From positions 248,001-312,000 of the forward strand of contig NZ_KE384533.1 in assembly GCF_000426525.1 (NCBI RefSeq): a stretch of 64,000 nucleotides of DNA, read 5' to 3'. The translations under genes and the position numbers were made by a program. Source of the stretch: Nocardioides alkalitolerans DSM 16699. Its GTDB lineage: Bacteria > Actinomycetota > Actinomycetes > Propionibacteriales > Nocardioidaceae. The notes under the pieces are model-generated. The model was not told the origin of the DNA, did no database searches, and worked only from the letters and a program-made list of their open reading frames with translations. Positions 34,256 to 43,451 of this stretch are shown here, one piece after another. Numbering within the stretch: position 1 is the stretch's first letter; each line of letters starts with the position of its first letter.

Positions 34256-37009
34256 ATGGACAAGATCACCGAGACCGTGGTGGCGTCGTACGACGACGTC
34301 GTGCGCACCCACGCCGGCCACGACCGTGACGGGGTCCCCGCCGCCGTCGTCGCCGAGGCGACCCGCGCCCTGCTCTTCCACCGGGTGACCACGATCGTGC
34401 CGCGCGTCATGGTGGTCGACTTCCACGCGTTCCGCGAGGCCCGCGGGCTGCCCGCCGATCCGGACGCGACCCTGGCGACCGACGCCTACCTCGAGGCGTT
34501 CGGCCCGGACGAGCTCGAGCGCTGGTTCACGACGTACCCCGTGCTGCGCACCATGCTCGACCGGGTCGCGCACAACACCGCGAGGTTCGTGGGCGAGGTG
34601 GCCGACCGGTTCGTGGCGGACCGCGAGGCCCTGGTCGCCCACGGGCTCCTCGACGCCGACGCCGGCGACGTACGACGCCTCGTGCCCTTCGACTCCGACC
34701 CCCACAAGGGCGGGACGATGGTGATGGGTCTCGACCTCGCCTCGGGCGAGCGGCTCGTGCACAAGCCCCGGAGCATGGCCGGCGAGGAGGCCCTGCGGGA
34801 GTGCGTGCGCCTCGTCGCGGAGGGCCTGCCCCACGACCTCGACGGCGTCGTGCCGCTCTCGCTGGACCGCGGCGCCTACGGCTGGCAGCAGCACGTGGCC
34901 GCCCGCGCCGCCCGCGACACCGCCGACGCCGCCGCCTACTACTGGCGCTTCGGCGCGCTGGCCGCCCTCCTGGGCGCCGTGGGCGCGACCGACCTCCACG
35001 AGGAGAACGTCGTGGCGGCGGGCGACCGACCGGTGCTGATCGACCTGGAGACGATGCTGCACGCCGAGAACGCGCTGGGCGCGCGCGACATCTCCGACGC
35101 CCTCGGCGACCGGGTCCGCCTCTCGGTCGCCGGCACCCTCCTCTTCCCGCAGCGCATGCCGAGCGGGCCCTACTCGGTCGTGCTCGGCGGCGTCGGCATC
35201 CCGTACGACCAGGAGTCGTCGCGCACGGAGTTCGTCGTCGTCGACGCGGGCACCGACGCGGTCGACATCGCCCGCCGCACCTACCGGTTCCTGCGCCGCC
35301 AGCACGTCCTGGCGCGCGCCGACGGCGTGGTCACCAGCGTGCTCGACCACTACGACGCCCTCGAGGCCGGCTTCGTCGCGGGCTACCGCCAGGTGCTCGC
35401 CCGCCGCGACGAGGTGCTCGCGGCCCTCGACGCCCGCCCCCTCACCCTGCGCCAGATCATCCGGCCCACCGGCTCGTACGCCCGGCTCCTCAGCGCCGCG
35501 ACCCACCCCGACCTGCTCGCCGACCCGGCGGAGTTCGAGCGCTTCCTCGCCCGGGTGCGGCCCCCGCTCGGCCTCCGGCTGCCGCAGGTCGTCCCGTTCA
35601 TCGAGCAGGTCGAGCGGGAGTCGTTGCGGGAGGGCGACATCCCCTACTTCAGCGTCGACAGCCGCGACTACCGGCTGCGCAGCGACGACGAGCTCTCCGT
35701 GCCGTTCACCGACCACACCCCCATCGACCGCGCCCGGCTCGGCCTCGCGCTGATGGACGAGGACCAGCTGCTCTTCGAGCGTCTCGTCATCGAGGACGGG
35801 ATGTCGGAGATGCGCCGGCTGCGCGGCGAGTCCCCGGACCGCGACACCGCCCCGGCGCCCCTCGCCGACCTGGTCGGCGACACGCTGGACTGGCGCGGCG
35901 TCCGCGACGTCCTGCGCCGGGTCGCCGTGCGCAGCGCCGGCGTCGACGGCGAGCAGCAGGGCTGGATCACCGGGCTGCACGCCGACGTCCTGCCCACGTA
36001 CGACGTCGGCTCGGCCGTCTCGCTGCACGACGCCGGCGGCATCGGGGTGTTCCTGCACCGCGCGGCCGCGGTCGCGCCGGACGCGCTCGTCGCGGCGGAG
36101 GTCGCGCGCGTCGACCGGGGCCAGGAGGCCCTCGTGCGCCGCTACCGCGAGTCGCTCCAGCAGCTGCCGTTCTCGGTCGTCTCCGGCCTGGCGTCGCTCA
36201 CGTACGCCGGGGCGGGCCGCAGCCACGACCTCTCCGCGCTCGTGGCTCTGGTCAGTGACCTGGGCACCCGCGACGAGCCGGTCGACCTCGAGCGGCTCGC
36301 CGTCGACGACCTCACCCGAGGGCTGCCCGGCACGGGCCTGCTCCTCGCGAGCGACGGCGCCACGCCCCCCGACGTCCTCGGGCGCGTGCTCGACCTCACG
36401 GAGCAGACCGGCATCGACGGCCGCGCGTCGTACGACCTGGCGCACGGCACCCTGGGCGTCCAGTGGGCCCGCCACCGGATGGGCCGGCGGCTCGGCCTCG
36501 ACGCCGTCGCCACGGCCGCGGCCCGCCGGGTGGTCGAGATCGCCGCGGAGCCCACGCCCCCGTCGTACCGGGGCTGGTGCTCGGGCGCCGCGGCGCTCGC
36601 CCTCGTGCTCGCCGAGACCGCACCGACCCACCAGGACGAGGGCCTCGTGCGGCGCCTCGCCGAGCGGGCCGTCGCCCCGGCCGGCGGAGGCCACGACGGT
36701 CCCGTCGACCTGAGCGTCTGCCACGGCGCCGCCGGGGTCGTGCAGGTGCTCCTCCAGGTCACCCAGCACCTCGACGCCCCGTGGGCCCTCGAGCTGGCGC
36801 AGGAGGAGTGGACCCGCAGCCTGGCCCGCGCCCGCACCGTCGGCTTCTTCACCGGCGACCGCGCCAAGACCGCCGTGCTCGGCTACTTCCACGGCTGGGC
36901 CGGCATCGCCGACACGGCGCTCCTGCTCGAGGAGGCGACCGCCGGACGCCGCGGCTGGGTCCCGGCCTCGCTCGCCCTCCCCACCTTCTCCACGGGGAGC
37001 CTGCGATGA
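34256..37009 (+). CDS. lanM2: Class II lanthipeptide synthetase LanM2
   Basis: A 917-residue second LanM, clearly divergent from LanM1. Dehydratase: DPHKGGTMVMG, LVHKPRSMAGEEALRE (Lys170), TDLHEENVV (Asp246, His248, Asn251), VLIDLETMLH (Asp263). Cyclase: His730 (LAHGTLG), Cys775 (WCSGA), Cys822-His823 (CHGAAG), ending GYFHGWAGIAD. All active-site positions are present. By analogy with LtnM2/HalM2 it should modify the beta peptide. ATG 34256 has GAGGAG, 9 bp after the lanT stop; the 3' end overlaps the next gene (ATGA). Confidence 0.95.
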   Translation: MDKITETVVASYDDVVRTHAGHDRDGVPAAVVAEATRALLFHRVTTIVPRVMVVDFHAFREARGLPADPDATLATDAYLEAFGPDELERWFTTYPVLRTMLDRVAHNTARFVGEVADRFVADREALVAHGLLDADAGDVRRLVPFDSDPHKGGTMVMGLDLASGERLVHKPRSMAGEEALRECVRLVAEGLPHDLDGVVPLSLDRGAYGWQQHVAARAARDTADAAAYYWRFGALAALLGAVGATDLHEENVVAAGDRPVLIDLETMLHAENALGARDISDALGDRVRLSVAGTLLFPQRMPSGPYSVVLGGVGIPYDQESSRTEFVVVDAGTDAVDIARRTYRFLRRQHVLARADGVVTSVLDHYDALEAGFVAGYRQVLARRDEVLAALDARPLTLRQIIRPTGSYARLLSAATHPDLLADPAEFERFLARVRPPLGLRLPQVVPFIEQVERESLREGDIPYFSVDSRDYRLRSDDELSVPFTDHTPIDRARLGLALMDEDQLLFERLVIEDGMSEMRRLRGESPDRDTAPAPLADLVGDTLDWRGVRDVLRRVAVRSAGVDGEQQGWITGLHADVLPTYDVGSAVSLHDAGGIGVFLHRAAAVAPDALVAAEVARVDRGQEALVRRYRESLQQLPFSVVSGLASLTYAGAGRSHDLSALVALVSDLGTRDEPVDLERLAVDDLTRGLPGTGLLLASDGATPPDVLGRVLDLTEQTGIDGRASYDLAHGTLGVQWARHRMGRRLGLDAVATAAARRVVEIAAEPTPPSYRGWCSGAAALALVLAETAPTHQDEGLVRRLAERAVAPAGGGHDGPVDLSVCHGAAGVVQVLLQVTQHLDAPWALELAQEEWTRSLARARTVGFFTGDRAKTAVLGYFHGWAGIADTALLLEEATAGRRGWVPASLALPTFSTGSLR

Positions 37010-38007
37010 CCGTCTCCGTCATGCACGGCGCCCAGGTCGACGTCGCCGGCCTCGAGCCGCTCGCGCGGGTCGCCACCCTCGCCGAGGAGCGCGACCGGCG
37101 CCTCTGGCTGGGGCAGTCGTTCCAGCTCGACTCCCACGACGCGCTGAGCGCGCTGGCCGGCCGCGGCCACCGCGTCGAGACCGGGCTCGCCGTGGCGGTC
37201 GCGCCGCTGCGCACCCCGTTCGACGCGGCGCTGCGGGCCCGCTCGGTCGCCGCCCTCACGGGTCGGTCGATGACCGTCGCCTACGGCATCGGCACCATGA
37301 GCGCCGCGCGGTCGCTGCGCGGCGAGCCGCTGGAGCGGCCGGGCAGCTACGTCCGCGACTACGTGCGCGACGTGCGGAGCCTCCTGGACGGCGACGCCGA
37401 CCAGCCGATGCTGCCCTACCCGATGGACGCCCCGCGCGTCGACGTCGGCTGCGGGGTGCTGCGCCCGCGGATGGCCCGGCTGGCCGGCCAGGTCGCCGAC
37501 TTCGCGGTCACCTGGATGGTGCCGCTGCCCTACCTGGAGAGCGCGGTGCTGCCCGGCCTCGCGCGCGGCGCCGCGGAGGCCGACCGCGACCGCCCGCGGC
37601 TGGTGAGCGTGCTGCAGTGCGCCGTCGCCCGACCGGGTCGGGTGCCCCCGCGCCTCGCCGCGATCGCCTGCGGCACCCACCTCGGGCTCCCCCACTACCG
37701 CGCGATGCTCACCGACGCCGGGCTCGCCCTCGACGGTCACCGGGGCCACGACCTGCGCGCCGCGCTCGAGGCGGGGCTGTTCGCGTACGGCGCCCCGGCC
37801 GACGTCGCCGACGTGGTCGCCGCCCACCTCCGGGCCGGGGTCGACGAGGTCGTCCTCAACGTCGGGTCGGTCGCCCTCGAGCACGGCGCCGACGCGGCCG
37901 TCGTCGACCTCGCCGAGATCCTCGACGCCACCGACGCCCTCACCGACCCCGCCCACGGTGGGAGGACCACGCCCCGGCCGCTCGCGACCACCGGGGGCAC
38001 CGCATGA
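37006..38007 (+). CDS. LLM-class oxidoreductase at the lanJ position
   Basis: A 333-residue luciferase-like, TIM-barrel oxidoreductase: LWLGQSFQLDSHDALSAL near the start, the barrel strand TGLAVAVAPLRTPFDAAL, a conserved SMTVAYGIGT and GVDEVVLNVGS near the end. This fits the F420-dependent LLM group. It sits directly after lanM2 with ATGA overlap. In lacticin 3147 that position holds ltnJ, which reduces dehydroalanine to D-alanine. F420H2-dependent LLM reductases doing the same reaction are known (LanJC type, for example LxmJ of lexapeptide). The Ser residues that become D-Ala are conserved in both precursors. Role inferred, not proven. Confidence 0.85.
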   Translation: MTVSVMHGAQVDVAGLEPLARVATLAEERDRRLWLGQSFQLDSHDALSALAGRGHRVETGLAVAVAPLRTPFDAALRARSVAALTGRSMTVAYGIGTMSAARSLRGEPLERPGSYVRDYVRDVRSLLDGDADQPMLPYPMDAPRVDVGCGVLRPRMARLAGQVADFAVTWMVPLPYLESAVLPGLARGAAEADRDRPRLVSVLQCAVARPGRVPPRLAAIACGTHLGLPHYRAMLTDAGLALDGHRGHDLRAALEAGLFAYGAPADVADVVAAHLRAGVDEVVLNVGSVALEHGADAAVVDLAEILDATDALTDPAHGGRTTPRPLATTGGTA

Positions 38008-38951
38008 CCGCCCCGCACCTGGAGGTCCGCGGCCTGACGAAGCGCTACGGGCACCGCACCGTGCTCGACGACGTGAGCTGCTCGGTGCCGGCCGGCACGC
38101 TCGTGGGCCTCCTGGGCCCGAACGGGTCGGGCAAGACGACGCTGCTCCGGGTGCTGCTGGGCCTGGAGCGCGCGACGCGCGGGGAGGCGCTGGTGAACGG
38201 TCGTCCCCTGGCGCGGGTGGCCGACCCGGCCCGCCACGTGGGGGCGCTGCTCGACTGCACCTGGTTCCACCCCCGCCGTACCGGCCGCGACCACCTGCGC
38301 TGGATGTCCGAGGCGGCGGGCGTGCGTCGTACCCGGGTCGACGAGGTCCTGGAGCTGACCGGCCTCGCCGACCACGGCCGCGACCCCGTCGGCTCCTACT
38401 CCCTCGGCATGCGCCAGCGGCTCGGGATCGCCGGCGCCCTGCTCGGCGACCCCGACGTCCTGGTGTTCGACGAGCCGTTCAACGGGCTCGACCACGCCGC
38501 GACGCGGTGGCTCGCCGAGCTCGTCGCCGAGCGGGTCGCCGCCGGCGGCATCGTGGTGATGTCGTCGCACCAGCTCGCCGAGCTCGACCCCCTCGTCGAC
38601 CGCCTGCTGGTGCTGGGCCGGGGCCGCCGGCTCTTCGACGGCCCCGTCGGCGACGTCGTCGCCGGCCTGACGTCGGAGGTGCTGGTGCACCCGTTGACGC
38701 CCGAGCGCGACCACGACGCCATCCGCCGCGCGGCCGAGACGGCCGGGCTGCTCGCCCGTCCGGACGCCGACGGCACCTGGACCTTCCCCGGCGCCACCGT
38801 CGAGACCGTCTCGACGACGCTCGCCGACGCCGCCGTCCCCGTGCGGCACATCGAGCAGCGCGGCGCCGGGCTGAGCGACGCCTACGAGCGCCTGGTGCAG
38901 GGGCAGTCGTTGCCCGGCACCCCCGTCCGCACCGGAGGAGGCACCCGATGA
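38004..38951 (+). CDS. ABC transporter ATPase, probable lantibiotic immunity (LanF-like)
   Basis: A 315-residue ATP-binding subunit: Walker A GPNGSGKTTLLR, signature YSLGMRQRLGIA, Walker B VLVFDEPFNGLDH and H-loop MSSHQLAEL. The C-terminal extension is typical of two-component exporters of the DrrA/BcrA/LanF type. It is coupled by 4-bp overlaps to the LLM gene before and the permease after. In lantibiotic operons such pairs expel the peptide from the producer's membrane, so self-immunity is the most likely role. Confidence 0.92.
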   Translation: MTAPHLEVRGLTKRYGHRTVLDDVSCSVPAGTLVGLLGPNGSGKTTLLRVLLGLERATRGEALVNGRPLARVADPARHVGALLDCTWFHPRRTGRDHLRWMSEAAGVRRTRVDEVLELTGLADHGRDPVGSYSLGMRQRLGIAGALLGDPDVLVFDEPFNGLDHAATRWLAELVAERVAAGGIVVMSSHQLAELDPLVDRLLVLGRGRRLFDGPVGDVVAGLTSEVLVHPLTPERDHDAIRRAAETAGLLARPDADGTWTFPGATVETVSTTLADAAVPVRHIEQRGAGLSDAYERLVQGQSLPGTPVRTGGGTR

Positions 38952-39751
38952 CCGGTCTGCTGCGCGCCGAGCTCACGAAGGCGCGGTCGACCCCGCTGCT
39001 CGTCTGGACCGTGGGTCTCGCGCTCCTCCTGCCCCCGCTGCTCGCGGCGCTGCTCGGGGGCGCCATGGGTTCGCGCGAGTCGTACTGCGCCCGCAACAGC
39101 TGCGACAACGTGCTCGCACCGCCCGACGCGACCGTCGCGACGATCGGCGTGCTCGGCGACGGCATCCCCGGGGGCGCCCTCACGGTGCTCACGGCCTTCG
39201 CGGCGGCGCTCCTGCTGGTCGAGCTGCGCTACAACACGCTGAGCACCGCCTTCCTCGTGACGAGCCGCCGCACCCACGTGGCCGTGGCGAAGGTCGTGCT
39301 CCTGGTCGCGGTCGCGGTCCCGGTCGTCTTCGTGGCCACGATGGCCTCGGGCGTGGTGTTCGACCGCGTCGCGGGGCCTGCCGCCGCACGCGTCTCGCCG
39401 TTCTCCGCGGCCTCGTTCGACGTGGCCGCCCGCACCACGTCCGTGGTGGTGGCGTTCGCCCTGATGGCCTTCGGGATCGCGGCCCTCACCCGCCACATCT
39501 GGGTCACCGCGGCCGTCGTGGTGGCCTGGCCGAACTTCCTCGAGCCGCTGCTGCCGATGGTGCTCCCCGGCGGCGACGAGGTGGCGGCGTACCTGCCCTT
39601 CGCCAACGCCCGCCACTTCGTGGGCATCGAGGGCGGTCCCGTCACGTGGAGCCCGCTGGTCAGCGGCGCGTACGTCGCCCTGCTCGCCGTCGTGCTGCTG
39701 GTCGCCGGGGTGGCCCGGCTGTCGCGGGTCGACCTGCCGCGCTCGCCCTGA
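38948..39751 (+). CDS. ABC-2 type permease, probable lantibiotic immunity (LanE-like)
   Basis: A 267-residue membrane subunit with about six spans: LLVWTVGLALLLPPLLAALL, ALTVLTAFAAALLLVEL, VAVPVVFVATMASGVVF and two C-terminal ones. It has the ABC-2 N-terminal pattern LLRAELTKARSTPLLV. It partners the ATPase before it and is the last gene of the lantibiotic operon. A dedicated LanI lipoprotein was not found. Confidence 0.9.
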   Translation: MTGLLRAELTKARSTPLLVWTVGLALLLPPLLAALLGGAMGSRESYCARNSCDNVLAPPDATVATIGVLGDGIPGGALTVLTAFAAALLLVELRYNTLSTAFLVTSRRTHVAVAKVVLLVAVAVPVVFVATMASGVVFDRVAGPAAARVSPFSAASFDVAARTTSVVVAFALMAFGIAALTRHIWVTAAVVVAWPNFLEPLLPMVLPGGDEVAAYLPFANARHFVGIEGGPVTWSPLVSGAYVALLAVVLLVAGVARLSRVDLPRSP

Positions 39752-39753
39752 GG

Positions 39754-39772
39754 GACCCTCGACGGGGTCTTT
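39754..39772 (+). terminator. Weak terminator candidate after the lantibiotic operon
   Basis: GACCC (39754-39758) and GGGTC (39765-39769) form a 5-bp stem followed by TTT, just after the permease stop. It is short, so the true 3' end could lie elsewhere before the next gene at 39851. Confidence 0.35.
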
Positions 39773-39850
39773 GCCCGAGGGGCCTGCGGCCGTCCCCGGC
39801 GAGCGGTACGGTGCCGCCGGGAGCAGGCGGCGCACGAAGGGGAGCACCAC

Positions 39851-41227
39851 GTGACGGAGCAGGACCAGGCGCGACGAGCCGCCGAGCAGGACCCGGTGGT
39901 GACCGCGCTGCGGGCGCTCGTGCGCGTGCCCAGCGTCTCCGACCGTGACCCCGCGCAGGTCGACACCGCGGTCTTCGACGAGCTGCTCGCCGAGCTCGCC
40001 CGGCAGTTCCCGCTCGTGCACGAGCGGCTCGAGGTCACCCGCATCCCGACCCACGCGCTGCTGCTGCGCTGGCGCGGCCGCACCGACGCCGACCCGGTGG
40101 TGCTGATGGCCCACCTCGACGTGGTGCCCGTCGACGGCGAGGCGCCCTGGACCCACCCGGCGTACGACGCCGTGCTCGCCGACTCCCCGGAGGGCCTCGC
40201 GGTCTGGGGCCGCGGCACGCTCGACGACAAGGGCTGCGTGGTCGGCATCTGCGCCGCGGTCGAGCGGCTGCTCGCCGCGGGCGTGACGCCCGAGCGCGAC
40301 GTCTGGCTGTCGTTCGGGTGCGACGAGGAGGTCTCCGGGACCTCGGCCGTGGCCGCCGTCGACCACCTGCGCGCCGCGGGCGTGACGCCCTGGTTCGTGC
40401 TCGACGAGGGCGGCGCGATCGCGGGCAGCGCCTTCCCGGGCGTGGCGGCGCCCGTCGGCGTCGTCGGGGTCACCGAGAAGGGCACCTCGTTCTTCGAGCT
40501 GCGCGCCGAGGGCCGGGGCGGGCACGCGTCCACCCCGGCGAGGAACGGCCCGACCGCCCGCATCGCGCGGGCCGTCGTCCGCCTCGACCGCTCGTCGCTG
40601 CCGGCCTCACTGCCGGGCCCGACGGTCGAGCTGCTCCGCCGGCTCGCGCCCCACGCCCCGCTGCCGCTGCGCTCGCTGATGGCGGCCGCCTCCGGACGCC
40701 TCGCCCCGGTCGTCACCCGCGCCCTCGTCGCGGCCGGGCCCGAGCCCGCTGCCATGACCCGCACGACGCTGGCCCTCACCACGCTGAGCGGCTCCCCGGC
40801 CCACAACGTCATCGCCTCCACGGCCACCGCCGGCGTCAACGCGCGGATCATGGTGGGCGACACGGTCGCGAGCGTCACCGAGCACCTGCGGCGCACCATC
40901 CGCGACGACGGGGTCGAGGTCCGGGTCGTCGAGGCGGGCGAGCCGAGCCCGGTCTCGCCGTACGAGGACGACGCGGCGTTCGGCCTCGTCGAGCGCACGA
41001 TCACGGCGGTCTTCCCCGACGCGGTCCCGTCGCCGTACGTGATGATGGCCGCCACCGACGCGCGCCACTTCACCGCGATCAGCGAGCGCGTCTACCGCTT
41101 CGCGCCCTTCCGCATGAGCAAGGCGCAGCGGGAGTCGATCCACAGCTACGACGAGCGGCTCACGGTGGCGGCGCTGCACGAGGGCGTCGACTGGTACGCG
41201 GCGCTGATCGAGGGGCTGCCGGCGTGA
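39851..41227 (+). CDS. M20 family metallopeptidase
   Basis: A 458-residue dinuclear-zinc dipeptidase-like enzyme: VLMAHLDVVPVDGEAPW, GRGTLDDKG, FGCDEEVSG, GRGGHAST and the C-terminal metal ligand region. It matches carboxypeptidase S/dipeptidase members of M20. Such enzymes release amino acids from dipeptides or N-acyl amino acids. GTG 39851 follows a GGGGAG site. The stop overlaps the MFS gene (GTGA), so uptake or export of its substrate or product is likely. Confidence 0.9.
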   Translation: MTEQDQARRAAEQDPVVTALRALVRVPSVSDRDPAQVDTAVFDELLAELARQFPLVHERLEVTRIPTHALLLRWRGRTDADPVVLMAHLDVVPVDGEAPWTHPAYDAVLADSPEGLAVWGRGTLDDKGCVVGICAAVERLLAAGVTPERDVWLSFGCDEEVSGTSAVAAVDHLRAAGVTPWFVLDEGGAIAGSAFPGVAAPVGVVGVTEKGTSFFELRAEGRGGHASTPARNGPTARIARAVVRLDRSSLPASLPGPTVELLRRLAPHAPLPLRSLMAAASGRLAPVVTRALVAAGPEPAAMTRTTLALTTLSGSPAHNVIASTATAGVNARIMVGDTVASVTEHLRRTIRDDGVEVRVVEAGEPSPVSPYEDDAAFGLVERTITAVFPDAVPSPYVMMAATDARHFTAISERVYRFAPFRMSKAQRESIHSYDERLTVAALHEGVDWYAALIEGLPA

Positions 41228-42735
41228 GCGCGCCGCCGCAGGTCCCGGGCTCGGCGGGCGACAAGGCCGTCGACGAGGCCGTCGACGCGACCCGCACCGT
41301 CGTGGTGCCCGGCCTCTGGGCCGTCGTCGGTTTCCTGGTGTTCGTCGAGATCACCAGCGGCATCCTGCAGGGCTACTACACGCCGATCTTCACCGACATC
41401 GCCGACCACCTGGGCATCGCCGAGGGCGACGTCAACTGGTTCGAGGCCGCCCAGCTGATGCTGTCGGCGCTCGCCGTGCCGCTGCTGTGCCGCCTCGGCG
41501 ACCTGTGGGGCCACCGCAACGTCCTGCTCGTGTCGACGGCGATCACCGCGGCGGGCTCGTGGATCCTGGCGTTCTCGCCGGGCTTCACGACCTTCCTCGT
41601 CGGGTGGGCGCTCCAGGGCGCGTACGTCGTGTGGCTGCCCCTCGAGGTCGCGATCGTGCACCGCCGCACGGCGGGCAGCGGCCGCCAGGGCGTGCTCACC
41701 CGGCGCGCGGCGGGCTTCCTCGTGGCCGCGCTCGAGCTCGGCGTCATCGTCGGCGCGCTCACCAGCGGCGCCCTCGTCGAGGCCACCTCGATGACGACGC
41801 TGCTCACGCTGCCCGCGATCGCCGTGAGCATCTGCTTCGTCGTGATCTGGTTCGGCATCGAGCGCGCGCCGGGCGAGTCGAGCGGCACCTACGACTACGC
41901 GGGTCTCGGCCTGCTCACCGTCGTGCTCGGGCTCGTGATGGCCGGGCTCGTGCTCGTGCGGCTCGAGGGCGTGGGCTCCCCGTGGCCGTGGCTGCTCCTG
42001 CTCGCCGGGGCCGTGGCCCTCGCCGGGTTCGTGCGCTTCGAGGCGGCCCAGGCGGAGCCCCTGATCGACGTGCGCCTGTTCGCGACCGCGGGGCAGTGGC
42101 CGGTGCAGCTCACCGCGTTCCTGTTCGGCATGAGCGTGCTCGGGGCGCAGATCCCGCTGTCGACGTTCGCGCGCACCGATCCCGACGTCACCGGCTACGG
42201 GCTCGGGGCCGACGCCGGGTTCGTCTCGACGCTCGTCGGGGTCTACGTGCTCACCATGGTCGTCGGCGCGCTGCTGCTGCCGCTGGCCTCCCGGGTCTTC
42301 ACGCCGCGGGGCGCGCTCGTGGCGGCGCTCCTGCTGGTCTCGCTGGGCTACGGCCTCTTCCTGCCGTTCCACGACTCGACCGCGCAGACGCTCACCAACA
42401 TGGCGGTGGCCGGCGTCGGCTCCGGCATGCTCGTGGCGGCCCTGCCCGCCGCCGCGGCCGCCGCGGCTCCGCCCGACCGCACCGGCATCGCGGCCGGCAT
42501 GACCAACGCGACGAAGACCGTGGGCGGCGCGATCGCCTCGGCCGTCTTCGCCATCGCGCTCGCCTCCACCGGCTCCCTCGACGAGCCCGGGCTCGGCCAG
42601 GCGCCGCTGTCGGGCTACCTCACGGTGTGGGCGGTCTGCTCGGTCAGCGCCCTCGTCGGTGCGCTGGCCCTGCTCGCCGTCCGCGCCGCAGGTCGCTCCC
42701 CCGCAGGGTCGGAGGCGCCACCAGCCGCGAGGTAA
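41224..42735 (+). CDS. MFS transporter, DHA2-like 14-span type
   Basis: A 503-residue transporter with about fourteen spans. It has a loop motif RLGDLWGHRNVLLVS and a long middle section typical of the DHA2 group (EmrB/QacA type). The N-terminal 35 residues are cytoplasmic and polar. The substrate cannot be told. It is co-translated with the M20 peptidase. Confidence 0.88.
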   Translation: MSAPPQVPGSAGDKAVDEAVDATRTVVVPGLWAVVGFLVFVEITSGILQGYYTPIFTDIADHLGIAEGDVNWFEAAQLMLSALAVPLLCRLGDLWGHRNVLLVSTAITAAGSWILAFSPGFTTFLVGWALQGAYVVWLPLEVAIVHRRTAGSGRQGVLTRRAAGFLVAALELGVIVGALTSGALVEATSMTTLLTLPAIAVSICFVVIWFGIERAPGESSGTYDYAGLGLLTVVLGLVMAGLVLVRLEGVGSPWPWLLLLAGAVALAGFVRFEAAQAEPLIDVRLFATAGQWPVQLTAFLFGMSVLGAQIPLSTFARTDPDVTGYGLGADAGFVSTLVGVYVLTMVVGALLLPLASRVFTPRGALVAALLLVSLGYGLFLPFHDSTAQTLTNMAVAGVGSGMLVAALPAAAAAAAPPDRTGIAAGMTNATKTVGGAIASAVFAIALASTGSLDEPGLGQAPLSGYLTVWAVCSVSALVGALALLAVRAAGRSPAGSEAPPAAR

Positions 42736-42758
42736 TTTCGATCGCGGGGGTGAGACCC

Positions 42759-43352
42759 GTGACCGACCGAGACGACACACCCGACGCGCAGGACGCGCGT
42801 CGCCCACGCAGCCCGGAAGAGGCCCGCGACGAGCGCACCGGCGCCAGCGCGGCCGCCGCCCGGATCGCGAACCAGACGCAGTGGGTCGAGCTGCAGCTGC
42901 AGCGCGCCCGCGACCGCGGCGACTTCGACGACCTGGCCGGCTACGGCAAGCCGATCGCCGACCTCGGCGACCAGCACGACCCCGACTGGTGGGTGAAGCG
43001 GCTCGTCGAGCGGGAGAACATCACCGGCGTCCTGCCGCCCGCCCTCCAGCTGCGCAAGGACGACGCCGAGCTCGATGCCCACCTCGACCGCCTCGCGGTG
43101 GAGAAGGAGGTGCGGCGCGAGCTCACCGACTTCAACGAGCGCGTGCACAAGGCGCTCTACGGCAACCCCGGCGGTCCTCCGCTCATCACCCGCAAGCGCG
43201 ACGTCGACGCCGAGGTCGCGGCCTGGCACGCCCGCCGCGAGGTACGACGCCGTGCCGCCGCCGAGCGCGCCGCCGCCCTCCGCACCGAGGAGCGCGAGGC
43301 CGCCGCCACCCGGCGCCGCTGGTTCCGGCGACGGGGCGACGGCGCGGCCTGA
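42759..43352 (+). CDS. DUF1992 (DnaJ-C28-like) domain protein
   Basis: A 197-residue protein with the DUF1992 signature: QTQWVELQLQRARDRGDFDDLAGYGKP (positions about 37-63), ENITGVLPPALQLRKD and FNERVHKAL. The C-terminus is Arg/Ala-rich and helical. The domain occurs in human DNAJC28 and many bacteria and has no known function. GTG 42759 has GGGGGTGAG ahead; GTG 42750 is possible. Confidence 0.85.
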   Translation: MTDRDDTPDAQDARRPRSPEEARDERTGASAAAARIANQTQWVELQLQRARDRGDFDDLAGYGKPIADLGDQHDPDWWVKRLVERENITGVLPPALQLRKDDAELDAHLDRLAVEKEVRRELTDFNERVHKALYGNPGGPPLITRKRDVDAEVAAWHARREVRRRAAAERAAALRTEEREAAATRRRWFRRRGDGAA

Positions 43353-43415
43353 CCGACCGGCCAGGGCCGCCCCGACCGACCTGGCGGGGCCTCCACCGTG
43401 AGGTGAGACACGCCG

Positions 43416-43427
43416 TACCGGCCGGTA
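43416..43427. promoter_or_regulatory. Palindrome ahead of the CitE-like operon
   Basis: TACCGGCCGGTA is a perfect 12-bp palindrome 24 bp before the ATG of the first CoA-ester lyase gene. It is followed by a repeat of TAGGTTC. It may be an operator; the regulator is unknown. Confidence 0.4.
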
Positions 43428-43451
43428 GGTTCCGCTGCTAGGTTCGGCCGC

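Noticed and set aside
31991..36892. A 1633-codon open frame on the minus strand across lanM1, lanT and lanM2
   Set aside because: It is the antisense shadow of three well-recognised genes in GC-rich DNA and has no domain or ribosome site.
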